From: Opitutaceae bacterium
GTDB taxonomy: Bacteria; Verrucomicrobiota; Verrucomicrobiia; Opitutales; Opitutaceae
Reading direction: 5' to 3'
NCBI GenBank assembly: GCA_027482185.1
Contig: JAIXWF010000022.1
Span: forward strand, 186,001 to 250,000
Length of the DNA stretch: 64,000 nt
Shown here: piece by piece, positions 50,862 through 60,770 of the stretch
Layout of the letters: each line of letters starts with the position of its first letter
Numbering within the stretch: position 1 is the stretch's first letter
Notes under the pieces: generated by a model
The model's database searches: none
What the model was told of the DNA's origin: nothing
Seen by the model: only the letters and a program-made list of their open reading frames with translations
Position numbers and translations under genes: made by a program

Positions 50862-52562
50862 TCAGTCCAACCACGTCAATGTGAGCAGGGAAACGCCCTG
50901 CCGCGGCAGCGAGAACGGCAGGCGCACGGTGCCGTTCTCGACGGCGGCGGACGGCGTGGCACCGGCGAGGCGTTCCAGTTTCGCCGCGGCGGCTAGCTGC
51001 GCGTATTGCGATTTGGAAGGCGCGACGGGCGAGCCCAGTTTTTGCCACAGGGCGTAGGCGTTGCTGTGGTTTTCGTCGACGCGATGGTGGGCGACGTTCA
51101 CACGCGTCACGCCCGCGGGCAGACCTGCGATCGCGAGGTCGACGGCGGCGGGCGGGCCGGCGAGGTCGTCGTCGTGGTAGTGCCACACGAGCACGCCCAG
51201 CTCGCGGCGCTCCGCGTCGAGGCTGGCGAGCGCGGCGATGTCCGGCGCGCCGCGCACGCCGTCGCGGACGATCGCCTCGACCCCGGGATCGGCGCTGCTC
51301 ACGGCGTCGAGTCGCCGGCCGCGGAGTTTGGCCATCATGCGGTGGACGTTGAAGACCGGGAGGGTGAGGCCGTTGCTGGCCATGACGCGGAAGCCGGCGA
51401 AGTAGGGCTGGTCCTCGAATTCGAAGGCCCAAGTCAGCGCGCCCTCGAGGTTCACGCCGTGCTTTTCGGCCAGCAGGTGTTTGCGCGCGAACGAGGCGGC
51501 GGTGTAGCTCGAGTACATCGTGCCATTGCGGTAGCCGAGGTGCGGGCCCTGGCAGGCGGCGCAGCCGTCGGGGTCGGATTCCCCGATGATGATGGGCTTG
51601 CCCTTGAGTTCGGGATACGAGGCGAAGCGCGCGAAGGCGCGGTCGATGGTGCGGAGCTGGCCGGCGATGCCCATGCGCACGCGGCCCTCGACGAAGACAG
51701 GTGTCGTGCCCTTGGCGTGGAAGGAAACGAAATCGAGCGGCGTGCCCGTCGCGCCGGTGGCGTGGTTTTTCCCGCGGAGGCAATGCGCGAGGAACTCGTC
51801 CATGAACTTGCCGCCGTCGCCGGCCGTGTCGGGCCCGCCGACCCGCGCGTTGGGCAGGGCCCGGCGCACGGCGTCGATGGCGTAGTCGTGCAATTTGCGG
51901 AATTCCTCCGGTGTGCCCTTCCAGTAGCCGATGTTGGCTTCGTTCCAGACCTGCCAATACCAGGTCGCGACCTCGGCGGCGCCGTAGCGTTCGACGCAGT
52001 GGCGGACCCATTGGTAGACGAGCTCGGCCCATTTGGCGTAATCCTTCGGCGGGTACGCCCAGCCGGTGTAGATCTCGTCGTAGGGCAGGCCCGGCCGCCA
52101 CTCGTGCTGGTAGGGTTCCGGTTTCACGGAGAGCGCCTTGGGCATGAAACCGATCTGCGCGTAGGGTTTCACGCCGGCGGCCAGCCCGGCATCGAAGATG
52201 CGGTCGACGATGGTCCAGTCGTAGACCGGCCGGCCCTGGGCGTCCTCGGTGTAGACATTGGTGCTGCCCCATTTCAGCGCGGGGGTGCCGTCGCCGGTCA
52301 CCAGCAGGCTGTGCGTGCGGAAATACTCCTGCGGCTCGCCCAGCTGGCCGATGTCGCGCAGCAGGCGTCGGCCGTCTTTCATGTAGGCGTAGTTGGGCTC
52401 GTCGGCGCCGAAGAAGCGGTAGATCGGTTTCAGTTCGCTGCGCGGGTTCGCGGCGTCGACGCGGATCGAGACGGGAATCGGCGCGGGCGCCGATTGGGCA
52501 CCGGCGGACGCGCCGGCGAGAGCGCAGGCGAAGGCTGAAAACAGGGGGCGGAAACGCATCAT
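50862..52562 (-). CDS. Secreted glycoside hydrolase, GH39-like
   Basis: A 566-residue protein with a signal peptide (FSAFACALAGASAGA) and a TIM-barrel glycosidase of the GH39/beta-xylosidase type. The acid/base is WNEAN (Glu208), preceded by VATWYWQV; the nucleophile is probably Glu328 in IIIGESDPDG. The C-terminal ~150 residues form a beta-sandwich (LVWHYHDDDLAGPPAAVDLAI). Substrate: xylo- or related oligosaccharides, inferred from family. ATGs at 52562 and 52559 are adjacent; the first was used. Divergent from the peptidase gene (134-base gap). Confidence 0.82.
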   Translation of the reverse strand: MMRFRPLFSAFACALAGASAGAQSAPAPIPVSIRVDAANPRSELKPIYRFFGADEPNYAYMKDGRRLLRDIGQLGEPQEYFRTHSLLVTGDGTPALKWGSTNVYTEDAQGRPVYDWTIVDRIFDAGLAAGVKPYAQIGFMPKALSVKPEPYQHEWRPGLPYDEIYTGWAYPPKDYAKWAELVYQWVRHCVERYGAAEVATWYWQVWNEANIGYWKGTPEEFRKLHDYAIDAVRRALPNARVGGPDTAGDGGKFMDEFLAHCLRGKNHATGATGTPLDFVSFHAKGTTPVFVEGRVRMGIAGQLRTIDRAFARFASYPELKGKPIIIGESDPDGCAACQGPHLGYRNGTMYSSYTAASFARKHLLAEKHGVNLEGALTWAFEFEDQPYFAGFRVMASNGLTLPVFNVHRMMAKLRGRRLDAVSSADPGVEAIVRDGVRGAPDIAALASLDAERRELGVLVWHYHDDDLAGPPAAVDLAIAGLPAGVTRVNVAHHRVDENHSNAYALWQKLGSPVAPSKSQYAQLAAAAKLERLAGATPSAAVENGTVRLPFSLPRQGVSLLTLTWLD

Positions 52563-52696
52563 GGGGTGAGGGGTGTTTCCACCATCGCGGCCGCAAACGC
52601 CGGGCCAAGCCCAATGCCGTCGGACGGTAAACGGTTGCCACCGGCCCGGCCCTGCGTGCGATGGCCGCCGGACCCGTTGCGGGTCCGCCCCGCACC

Positions 52697-54910
52697 ATGA
52701 CGTTCCGTTTCCTTGCCGCCGCCTCGCTTGCCGCCGTTGCCGCCGTCGGCGTCCGCGCCGAAAAACTCACGCCCGCCGAGGCCTTCGGCCCGCGCAGCCT
52801 CGCCGGTCCCGCGGCCCGCGGCGTCGCGCTCGCGCCCGACGGCTCGCGCGTCACGTATCTGAAAGCCAAGGACGACGACCAGCAAGTGCAGGACCTGTGG
52901 GCGATCGACGTCGCCGGCGGCGAACCGTACCGGCTGATCGACGCGCGGTCGCTCACCGCCGGCACGAAGGAACTCTCCGAAGCCGAGAAGGCGCGGCGCG
53001 AGCGCCAGCGGATTTCGGCGCGGGGCATCGTCGCGTATGCGTGGGACGACAAGGGGCGCTTCATTCTCGTGCCGGCCGACGGCGACCTCTTCCTCTTCGA
53101 CGTCGCCGCCGGGCAGGTCCGGCCGTTGCCCGCGACGCCGGGCGACGAAGTCGACGCCAAGGTCTCGCCGCAGGGCCGCTTCGTTTCCTACGTGCGCGAC
53201 CAGAACCTGTACGTGCGCGACGTGGCCGCGGGCGCCGAGACGGCGATCACGACGGAGGGCGGGGGCACGGTGACGTTTGCGACGGCGGAATTTGTCGCGC
53301 AGGAGGAGATGCACCGCTTCACCGGCTACTGGTGGTCGTCCGATGAGCGGCGGATCGCCTATACCAAGGTCGACGAGGCGCAGGTCGATCTTGTGCCGCG
53401 GTTCGAACTCGGTCCGACCGGCGCGAAAACCGTCAACCAACGATATCCGCGCGCCGGCCGGCCCAACGCCGTGGTCGAGCTGCTCGTGCGCGACCGTGAG
53501 ACGGGCGCGACCGTGACGATGGACCTCGGTCCCGACCGCGACATCTACCTTGCGCGCGTCGCGTGGTCCCGCGACGGCCGCACGCTCTACGCGCAGCGGC
53601 AAACGCGCGACCAGCGGACGCTCGACCTCATCGCCTTCGATCCCGCCACGGGCCGCGGCCGTGTGATCCTGACGGAGCGCAGCCCGGCGTGGGTCGATGT
53701 GACCGACGATTTCCGCGCCTTGGCCGGCGGGGATTTCCTCTGGTCGTCGTCCCGCTCGGGGAACAAGCACCTCTACCTTTACGCGGCCGACGGCACGCTG
53801 CGCCGGACCTTGACGCAAGGGGATTGGCCGGTGGGCGACGTCGAGGGCCTCGACGAAGCGCGCGGCGTCGTGATTTTCTCCGCTTCGAAGGACACGCCGG
53901 TGGAACGGCGCCTGTACGAAGTGTCGTTCCGCGAACCGCAGGAACCGAAACCGCTCGTGCCGGCGGGCGGCTGGTGGACGGCGACGGTGGCGAAGTCGGG
54001 CGGGGCTTTCGCGGGGACGTATTCCGATCCGCGCACGCCGCCGCAGACGGCGCTCTATGCCGCGGACGGTCGCCGCGTGCGCTGGATCGAGGAGAACCGT
54101 CTCGACGAGAAACATCCCTTCTGGCCGTACCGGGAAGGACTCGGGACCGCCGAGTACGGCACGCTGCGCGCTGTGGACGGTCAGCCGCTCCACTATTCGC
54201 TGCAGCGGCCGGCGGGTTTCGACCCGGCGAAGAAGTATCCGGTGATCGTCTCCGTCTACGGCGGACCCTCGGCGCGGCCGCGCGTGAGCCGGAGCTGGGG
54301 CAGTCCGACAGACCGCGTGCTGACCGATGCGGGCTATGTGGTCTTCAAGTTGGACAACCGCGGCACGAGCAACCGCTCGGTCGCGTTCCAGACTGCGCTG
54401 CACCGGCGGCTCGGCACGGTGGAGGTCGAGGACCAGCTCGTCGGCGCGCGTTTCCTGCAATCTTTGCCGTACGTCGATCCGACACGGCTTGGCGTGATGG
54501 GCTGGAGCTACGGCGGGTTGATGACGCTGCTGCTGCTGAGCGAACCGGGCACGCCGTTTGTTGCCGGCGCGGCGGGTGCGCCGCCGACGGATTGGGCGTT
54601 GTACGACACGCACTACACCGAGCGCTACCTCGGCACGCCGCAGGACAACGCCGCCGGTTACGCGAAGGCCGACGTGCTCACGCGGCTCGACGCGATGAAG
54701 CCGGGTTCGCTGCTGCTGCTGCACGGCATGGCCGACGACAACGTGGTGCTGGAGAACTCGACGCGCCTGATGGCCGCGTTGCAGGCGAAGGCGATCCCGT
54801 TCGAGGTCATGCTGTATCCGGGCGAGCGCCACAGCATCACGAGCACGCGCGCGAAGTCCCGCCACTCGCTCCAGACCCAGCTCGATTTCTTCAACCGCAA
54901 GCTGAAGTAG
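52697..54910 (+). CDS. Secreted dipeptidyl-peptidase 4-like serine peptidase (S9B)
   Basis: 737 residues: signal peptide (FLAAASLAAVAAVGVRA), an eight-blade-type beta-propeller (~40-480) with the EE-motif QEEMHRFTGYWWSSDERR that binds the substrate amino-terminus in DPP4, then an alpha/beta-hydrolase domain. The catalytic Ser604 lies in GWSYGG, the Asp in HGMADDN (D680/D681) and the His in ERHS near residue 713. It removes X-Pro or X-Ala dipeptides in the periplasm or outside the cell. The start is the ATG of MTFRFLAAAS; an ATG 36 bases upstream is not in a signal-like context. Confidence 0.9.
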   Translation: MTFRFLAAASLAAVAAVGVRAEKLTPAEAFGPRSLAGPAARGVALAPDGSRVTYLKAKDDDQQVQDLWAIDVAGGEPYRLIDARSLTAGTKELSEAEKARRERQRISARGIVAYAWDDKGRFILVPADGDLFLFDVAAGQVRPLPATPGDEVDAKVSPQGRFVSYVRDQNLYVRDVAAGAETAITTEGGGTVTFATAEFVAQEEMHRFTGYWWSSDERRIAYTKVDEAQVDLVPRFELGPTGAKTVNQRYPRAGRPNAVVELLVRDRETGATVTMDLGPDRDIYLARVAWSRDGRTLYAQRQTRDQRTLDLIAFDPATGRGRVILTERSPAWVDVTDDFRALAGGDFLWSSSRSGNKHLYLYAADGTLRRTLTQGDWPVGDVEGLDEARGVVIFSASKDTPVERRLYEVSFREPQEPKPLVPAGGWWTATVAKSGGAFAGTYSDPRTPPQTALYAADGRRVRWIEENRLDEKHPFWPYREGLGTAEYGTLRAVDGQPLHYSLQRPAGFDPAKKYPVIVSVYGGPSARPRVSRSWGSPTDRVLTDAGYVVFKLDNRGTSNRSVAFQTALHRRLGTVEVEDQLVGARFLQSLPYVDPTRLGVMGWSYGGLMTLLLLSEPGTPFVAGAAGAPPTDWALYDTHYTERYLGTPQDNAAGYAKADVLTRLDAMKPGSLLLLHGMADDNVVLENSTRLMAALQAKAIPFEVMLYPGERHSITSTRAKSRHSLQTQLDFFNRKLK

Positions 54911-54990
54911 GCGGACGCGAGAGCGGCGAGGTCCGCGGCGGCGCGCGGCCTTGCGCCGGACCCGCACTCCGCGCATTCGTCGGATGCCCC

Positions 54991-57129
54991 ATGCGCCTCC
55001 TTTGGATTTTGCTTTCGTTGGTCGTGGTCCGGGCCGCGGCCGGCGCGGTCGCCGATTTTCCGCTCGGTTGCAGTCTTCAGGCCGACGGCCGCGGGTATGC
55101 TTTTGCCCCCGGGTTGGCGCCGCAGGCGACGTTCTCGGGCGGGGGCATTGAAATCGAGTGGCGGCGCGAAGCGGGCATTGTCTCAGCCACCTTGCGCAAC
55201 CGCTCCGCGGCGCCCGTCAAATTGGGCCGCTTCGTGCTCGCGCAGGCGACCGGCGTGCCCGGCGATCGCGCGCTGGTTATGAGCGGTTGGCAATTGCCCA
55301 ATCTCGTGCAACCGACGGCCGGGAAGAAATTGGTTTCGAAGACCCTGTTGCAGCTTTGGGATCCCGCGGGCCCCGCGCCGGCCGCAGTGCAATTCGGCTT
55401 CACGACGTTCGACCGGATCAACACCGAGATCGAAATCGAAAACGGCACGGTGTCGGCGGTGTGCGATTTCGAGGGCTTCGCCCTCGCGCCGGGCGCAACG
55501 ATCGCGAGCGAACGCCTGCGCCTCGCGCGCGACGCCGACCCCGTTGCGGCCCTGCACGCCTGGGGCGAGGCGGCTGCGGCGCATTACCGGCCGCGGCTGT
55601 GGCCGGCGACGCCGTCGGGCTGGGTCGGTTGGTCCTGGGTCGATCCGTTCAACCAGGAACGTTACGAGGACGTGGTGCGGCGGAACGCCCGGGCGATCCG
55701 CGAGAAATTGCCGGGCGCCGACCTCGGCTACATCTGGGTCAGCATCGGCAACCTGCTCGACCGCGAACCCGGCGCGTGGCTGGAGTGGAACCGCGCGCTC
55801 TTCCCGAGCGGGCCGCAGGCGCTCGTGCGCGATCTCGGCGCGCAGGGTTTCAAGCTGGGGCTGTGGGCCGGGGCCTACTGGGTGAGTTCGCGGCTGGAGG
55901 CGCGCACGGCGCAGCTGCGGCCGGCGTTTCTGCTGAAGGACGGCAAGCCGATGAGCATGCCGCACCGCGACCTCGGGCCGCAGTACATCCTCGATCCGAC
56001 GCATCCGCTGACGCACGCGTGGTTCCGCGAGATCTTCGGCACCTGGCGCGAATGGGGCGTGCGCTACTACATGATCGATTTCGTGCACTCGGTTTCCGGC
56101 ACGACGCCCGGACGCTTCGTGGCCGACGGCTACCACAACCGCGCGCTCGTCCCGAGCGTCGAGGCGATGCGCGATTCCCTGAAGGTCATCCGCGAGGCCG
56201 CGGGCGACGACACCTACCTGCTGGTGAGCACGGGGCCGACGTTCCAGACCGTGGGTTTGCTCGACGCCGTGCGCGCCGGCACCGACTACGGCGAGGGCCG
56301 TCCGCTCGACGGGCCGGGCAAGGGCTTTTTCCCCGCGACCTTTGTCGTCAACAAGGCCGACTACTGGACCTCGCACCTGCGGGCCGTGCAGGCGTGGGCA
56401 ACGCACTTCTTCGCGCACCGCCGGCTCTTCATCGCCGATTCGGGCAACGTGCTCACCGTCGACAAACCCGTGCCGTTGCCGGACGCGCAGATCAGCGCGA
56501 CGATCTTCGGCCTCAACGGCAGCCCGCTCATGATCGGCGACGACGTCGACCGCATGGCGCCGGAGCGCCTCGCTTTGCTGCGGCAGCAATTCCCGCGTTT
56601 GCCCGAGGCCGGGGAGCCGCTCGACCTGTTCGAGTCGGTCGAGCCCGATTACGTGAAAACGTTCCGCCTGCGCGTGCGGACGGATTGGGACACCTGGGAT
56701 CTCTTTGCCGTCTTCAATTTCGGCGCGGAGGCCCTGCACCGCGTCCTGCCGGCGACGGGAGCGGTATGGGATTTCTGGGACGAGCGCTACACGGGCGTGG
56801 CCGCGGGCAAACTCGATGTGGTCGTGCCGCCGCGGAGCGTGAAGCTGCTGCGCGTGGCGCCGGCGCGCGCGCACCCGTGGGTGCTTTCGACGGACATCCA
56901 TATCCGGCAGGGTCAGGCGGATCTGGCCGGCGTGGCGTGGGACGAAGCGGCGCTTGAGTTGCGCTTCACGGCGGCGCGGCCCGGGAATGTGTTTCTCCGC
57001 GTGCCGAAGGAATTCCGGTTGGCCGAACCCGCCGGTCTCTGGATCGCGAAGGACGGCAACGATGCCTCGCTGCTGGTTCGCGTGGCGGCCGCAGCCGGCG
57101 AACGGCGGATCCGTTTCGTCCGGATGTGA
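54991..57129 (+). CDS. Secreted alpha-galactosidase-like glycoside hydrolase (clan GH-D, GH36-like)
   Basis: 712 residues with a signal peptide (RLLWILLSLVVVRAAAGA), an N-terminal beta-sandwich (~20-200) and a TIM barrel. WVGWSWVDPFNQERYEDVVRRN opens the barrel. The nucleophile is probably Asp363 (YYMIDFVHS) and the acid/base Asp432 (RAGTDYGEG). A C-terminal beta domain follows. The motif 'MIDF' replaces the usual 'KxD', so the glycosidase subgroup is uncertain. It follows the peptidase by 80 bases, same strand. Substrate: alpha-galactosides, inferred. Confidence 0.78.
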   Translation: MRLLWILLSLVVVRAAAGAVADFPLGCSLQADGRGYAFAPGLAPQATFSGGGIEIEWRREAGIVSATLRNRSAAPVKLGRFVLAQATGVPGDRALVMSGWQLPNLVQPTAGKKLVSKTLLQLWDPAGPAPAAVQFGFTTFDRINTEIEIENGTVSAVCDFEGFALAPGATIASERLRLARDADPVAALHAWGEAAAAHYRPRLWPATPSGWVGWSWVDPFNQERYEDVVRRNARAIREKLPGADLGYIWVSIGNLLDREPGAWLEWNRALFPSGPQALVRDLGAQGFKLGLWAGAYWVSSRLEARTAQLRPAFLLKDGKPMSMPHRDLGPQYILDPTHPLTHAWFREIFGTWREWGVRYYMIDFVHSVSGTTPGRFVADGYHNRALVPSVEAMRDSLKVIREAAGDDTYLLVSTGPTFQTVGLLDAVRAGTDYGEGRPLDGPGKGFFPATFVVNKADYWTSHLRAVQAWATHFFAHRRLFIADSGNVLTVDKPVPLPDAQISATIFGLNGSPLMIGDDVDRMAPERLALLRQQFPRLPEAGEPLDLFESVEPDYVKTFRLRVRTDWDTWDLFAVFNFGAEALHRVLPATGAVWDFWDERYTGVAAGKLDVVVPPRSVKLLRVAPARAHPWVLSTDIHIRQGQADLAGVAWDEAALELRFTAARPGNVFLRVPKEFRLAEPAGLWIAKDGNDASLLVRVAAAAGERRIRFVRM

Positions 57130-57182
57130 GGACCGCGTCGTTGGGCGCCGCGCTTTTCCGAAAGAATTTCACCCTCGCTGCC

Positions 57183-58559
57183 ATGAAACCATTCCGCCCG
57201 TTGTTTCGCACCCTGTTCGCCGTGGTCGTTGGTTGCGCGGCCGCCGGCCTGCGCGGCGCGGCGCCGGATTGGTCGCTGCTCGCCGCCACGGCCGAACAGG
57301 AATTGCGGAAAGCACAGGTGCCCGGCTGCGCGGTGGCGGTGGTATACGAAGGCCGGCTGGCCTGGACCGGCGGCTTCGGCGTGGCGAACGTCGATACGGG
57401 GCAGCCGGTCGCGGCCGACATGCTCTTCCGGCTGGGCTCGACGACGAAGATGTTCACCGCGGCCGGCCTCGTGGGCCTCGCGGAAGAGGGAAAACTCCGG
57501 CTCGACGAACCCATTGGCCGACCGGCCAAGGGTCTGGCGCCGGAGATCGCCCGCCTCACGGCGCACCAGCTGCTGACGCATACCGCGGGGCTCGCGGATC
57601 CGAACGCGATGGAAGGTCCGCACGACGATGCCGCATTGGGCGAGCGCGTGCGGGCGCTCGGGGCGGCGGACTTCTTCGATGAACCGGGCCGGATCTACTC
57701 GTATTCGAACGCCGGTTACTGGCTTGCCGGATTCGTCGCGCAGGAAGCGGGCGGGCGGCCCTACGCGGACCTGTTGCAGGAACGCATTTTTCGTCCGCTC
57801 GGGATGACGCGGTCGACGTTCCGGCCGACGATGGCCATGACGTGGCCGTTGGCGGTGGGACATGGGCCCGAGGACCGTTCGCCGCCCAAGGTGGTGCGAC
57901 CGCTGGCCGACAATGCCGGCGCCTGGCCCGCGGGCCAGTTGTTCAGCAGTGCGCCCGAGTTCGCCCGCTTCTGCATCGCGCTGATGGATGCGGGCCGATT
58001 CGAGGGGCGGCAGGCGATCCCCGCGGCGGTCGTGGCCAAGCTGACGCAACCCCATGTGCCTTTGCCCAACGAGGACCGGCATTACGGCTACGGGCTCAAT
58101 GTGCGGGTCGCCGACGGGCTGCGCTGGTGGTCGCATTCCGGCAGCCGCACGGGCTACGGCAGTCTCGTGCGGCTGTGCCCGGACCGGAAGTTCGCGGTGA
58201 TCATTTTGTGCAATCGCACCGGCGCGAGTCTCCCGGCCATCGCGGATCGCGCGGCGGAACTCGCGCTCGGGATTCCGCGATCCGCGGCGCCGGTGCGGCA
58301 GGTCCTGCCGATGGACGCCGCCGAGATGGCCCGTTATGCCGGCACCTACACCAACGGCCGGACCAATCTGGTTCTGCGGGTGAGCAACGGCCGACTGGTG
58401 GCCGCGACGGGCGGCGAAATTTCCAAACGCGGGCCGCAGCAGTTTGTTCGTGCCGCGACGAAGACCGCGCCGGCGCTCGAGTTCACGCTCGTGGCCGACG
58501 CCGCCGGCTTGATCACGCACCTCTCCGCGCGCGGCCGGGCGTGGCGCCGGGTCGATTGA
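57183..58559 (+). CDS. Secreted class C beta-lactamase-like serine hydrolase
   Basis: 458 residues with a signal peptide (LFAVVVGCAAAGLRGA). Active-site motifs: S86-T-T-K89 (SxxK), Y174-S-N176 (YxN) and HSG in WWSHSGSRTGYG, the usual KTG replaced by HSG as in esterase- or DD-peptidase-like members. A C-terminal ~100-residue lipocalin-like domain (MARYAGTYTNGRTNLVLRVSNG) follows. Likely a periplasmic esterase or peptidase, not necessarily antibiotic resistance. An earlier GTG at 57126 would put a charged tail before the signal peptide, so the ATG at 57183 was used. Confidence 0.85.
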   Translation: MKPFRPLFRTLFAVVVGCAAAGLRGAAPDWSLLAATAEQELRKAQVPGCAVAVVYEGRLAWTGGFGVANVDTGQPVAADMLFRLGSTTKMFTAAGLVGLAEEGKLRLDEPIGRPAKGLAPEIARLTAHQLLTHTAGLADPNAMEGPHDDAALGERVRALGAADFFDEPGRIYSYSNAGYWLAGFVAQEAGGRPYADLLQERIFRPLGMTRSTFRPTMAMTWPLAVGHGPEDRSPPKVVRPLADNAGAWPAGQLFSSAPEFARFCIALMDAGRFEGRQAIPAAVVAKLTQPHVPLPNEDRHYGYGLNVRVADGLRWWSHSGSRTGYGSLVRLCPDRKFAVIILCNRTGASLPAIADRAAELALGIPRSAAPVRQVLPMDAAEMARYAGTYTNGRTNLVLRVSNGRLVAATGGEISKRGPQQFVRAATKTAPALEFTLVADAAGLITHLSARGRAWRRVD

Positions 58560-58564
58560 CGAGA

Positions 58565-58585
58565 CGCCGGCTTATTTCGCCGGCG
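58565..58585. terminator. Bidirectional hairpin between convergent genes
   Basis: CGCCGGC (58565-58571) pairs with GCCGGCG (58579-58585) around loop TTATTTC, which includes the stop codon of dsbD. Arm strength is good but there is no T-run. Confidence 0.45.
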
Positions 58586-60770
58586 CGGCCGTGGCTTTGA
58601 GGGCGTCGAGAACGATGCCGGGGGTGAGCAATTCGGGCAAAATCACCGGGGCGTCTTTGCCGGGGGCCCAGATCAAGTTGAAGGGCACGGCGCTGCGCTG
58701 GTAGCTCGCGAGCTCGGCGGTGATGCGCGGGTCCTTGTTGGTCCAATCGGCGCGGAGCGTGGCGATTTTCTTTTCCGCGAAATGGCGGAGCACCTCGTCG
58801 GAACCGAAGACGATTTTCTTGTTCGTCTGGCAGGTGGCGCACCAACGCGCCGTGAAATCGACGTAGATCGTGCGGCCTTCGGCGCGCAGTTTCGCAACGG
58901 CCTCGGGGCTCCACGGTTCCCAGACCACGGCCGGGGCCAGGGCTGCGGCGCTGCCGGCGGGAGCCGCCGCGGTGCTGCGGGGCCAGCCGACCCAGAGGCC
59001 GAGGGCGCCGACGGCGACGAGCCCGATTTGGCCGAAGCGCGCGCGCGCGGGCTTGGCTCCGGGGGCGTTCCAGCGGCCGTAGATCCAGACCGCGAGCGCG
59101 ATCAGCACGAAGGAGAAGAGCGCGTTGAGGAAACCTTCGTCGCTCGTCTGCGCCGCGAGCACCCAGATCATGTAGCCGACCGTGCCGTAGAGCGGGAAGG
59201 CCATGAATTGCTTGAACGTTTCCATCCACGCGCCGGGCCGCGGCAGGATTTTCACGGCCTGCGGGAAGGCCGACAGCGTGAGGTACGGCATCGACAGCCC
59301 GACCGCGATGGCGGTGAAGATCGTGTAGGATTCGAAGGTCGAAACCGCGAGGGCCGCGCCGAGCGCGGGGGCGAGGAACGGCGCGCTGCACGGCGTCGCG
59401 ACGACGGTGGCGAGGATACCGGTGAAAAACGAGCCGGCGTAGCCCGACTTCGTCTGCAGGTCGGAGCCGACGGCCGTGGCGCCGAGGCCGAATTCGAAGA
59501 CGCCGCTCATGTTCATGCCGAAGACGAGCATGAGCACGGCGAGCACGTAGACGAAGACGGGCGACTGCAGTTGGAAGCCCCAGCCCAATTGGTCGCCGCC
59601 GGCGCGCAGCACCGCGAGCACGGTGGCGAGCGCCCAGAACGAGAGCAGCACGCCGAGCGCGAACACGAGCCCGTGCGCGACGATCTTGCCGCGCTGGTGG
59701 CCGGATTGGTTCACGAAACCGAGGATCTTGATGCCGATCACCGGGAAAACGCAGGGCATCAGGTTCAGGATCAGGCCGCCGACAAACGCGAGAAACAGCG
59801 TGCCGAGCAGCGAACCCGCGGCGACCGGCGTGCCGGGCCCGGAACCGCCGGCGGACTTGGCTCCCGGGGCCGTCGCAGCCGCGGCGTTGGCCTGCGGCGC
59901 CGGGCCGGTGAACGCGGCGGCGACTTCGAGGCCGCGCAGTTGGCCGCCGGCAAGCCAGCCCGTTTCCGAAACCAGCACGCCGAGCAGTTGCTTGGCGTCG
60001 GCCGGACCGTCGCTGGCGATCTTGAGTTCAAGGACGAAGCCGCCCTTGCCGTCGGGTTTCACGGTTTGCGGCGCGTCGAAGGCGATGAAGCCGTCGGCGG
60101 AGAAAAAGTGCAGGCCCGACGGCGCGACCGCGGGCTTGGTGCCGGCGGCGGGCGCGACGGCGAGTGTCGCGACCTTCTCGCCACGGGCGGCGGTGAGCGT
60201 CCAGGCGGCGTCCGCGCGCGGCAGGCCCGCGACGACGGCGCGGATTTTCTCGCCCCAGGCAGCGTCGGGCTTCGGGGAGTCGGCAGCGACAGGCAAGGCA
60301 AGGGAAACGGTGGCTTTGCCGGGGATGCAGACATCCTCGCACATGAGCCAGTCGGCGTCGGCCGTCAGCGTGACCGTGGCGCCGGCCTTCAGGTCGGCGG
60401 GCGGCGTGAGGACGACGGGGAGGAGGAAGTCGCCCTCGTAGCCGTTGCCGACGACGTTCTTCTTGCTGTCGCGGAGAATGGAGGGCGCGGGCCAGAGGAT
60501 CGGACCGGCGGTCCAGCCCGGCGGCAGTTTCCATTCGATGGCGGTCGGCAGGCCGGTGCCGGGGTTGAGCCAGTACGTGTGCCAGTGCGCGTCGTGCACG
60601 AGCCGCAGGGCGACGGTCAGCGGTTGGCCGGGGCGGATCGAGGCGTCGGCGGCGACGAGCGAGGCCTTGACGTGGTTTGGAGTCGCCACCGCGGCGCGCG
60701 CGGCGGTCAGTAGGCTTCCGGGTCCGGCAAGAACAAGGAGCAGAGGAAGCAAGAGACGGCGAAGCGGCAT
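58572..60770 (-). CDS. dsbD: Thiol:disulfide interchange protein DsbD/ScsB-like
   Basis: 732 residues. Signal peptide (RRLLLPLLLVLAGPGSLLTAARA); N-terminal periplasmic domain with CEDVC (~140) replacing the usual DsbD cysteines, as in ScsB/DUF-like types; an eight-helix membrane domain with the cysteine pair in LNLMPCVFPVIG and VVATPCSAPFLAPALG; and a C-terminal thioredoxin-like domain with WCATC. It passes electrons from cytoplasmic thioredoxin to periplasmic disulfide reductases. The ATG at 60770 starts the signal peptide; an ATG 21 bases earlier is possible. Alone in its operon as seen here. Confidence 0.9.
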   Translation of the reverse strand: MPLRRLLLPLLLVLAGPGSLLTAARAAVATPNHVKASLVAADASIRPGQPLTVALRLVHDAHWHTYWLNPGTGLPTAIEWKLPPGWTAGPILWPAPSILRDSKKNVVGNGYEGDFLLPVVLTPPADLKAGATVTLTADADWLMCEDVCIPGKATVSLALPVAADSPKPDAAWGEKIRAVVAGLPRADAAWTLTAARGEKVATLAVAPAAGTKPAVAPSGLHFFSADGFIAFDAPQTVKPDGKGGFVLELKIASDGPADAKQLLGVLVSETGWLAGGQLRGLEVAAAFTGPAPQANAAAATAPGAKSAGGSGPGTPVAAGSLLGTLFLAFVGGLILNLMPCVFPVIGIKILGFVNQSGHQRGKIVAHGLVFALGVLLSFWALATVLAVLRAGGDQLGWGFQLQSPVFVYVLAVLMLVFGMNMSGVFEFGLGATAVGSDLQTKSGYAGSFFTGILATVVATPCSAPFLAPALGAALAVSTFESYTIFTAIAVGLSMPYLTLSAFPQAVKILPRPGAWMETFKQFMAFPLYGTVGYMIWVLAAQTSDEGFLNALFSFVLIALAVWIYGRWNAPGAKPARARFGQIGLVAVGALGLWVGWPRSTAAAPAGSAAALAPAVVWEPWSPEAVAKLRAEGRTIYVDFTARWCATCQTNKKIVFGSDEVLRHFAEKKIATLRADWTNKDPRITAELASYQRSAVPFNLIWAPGKDAPVILPELLTPGIVLDALKATAAPAK

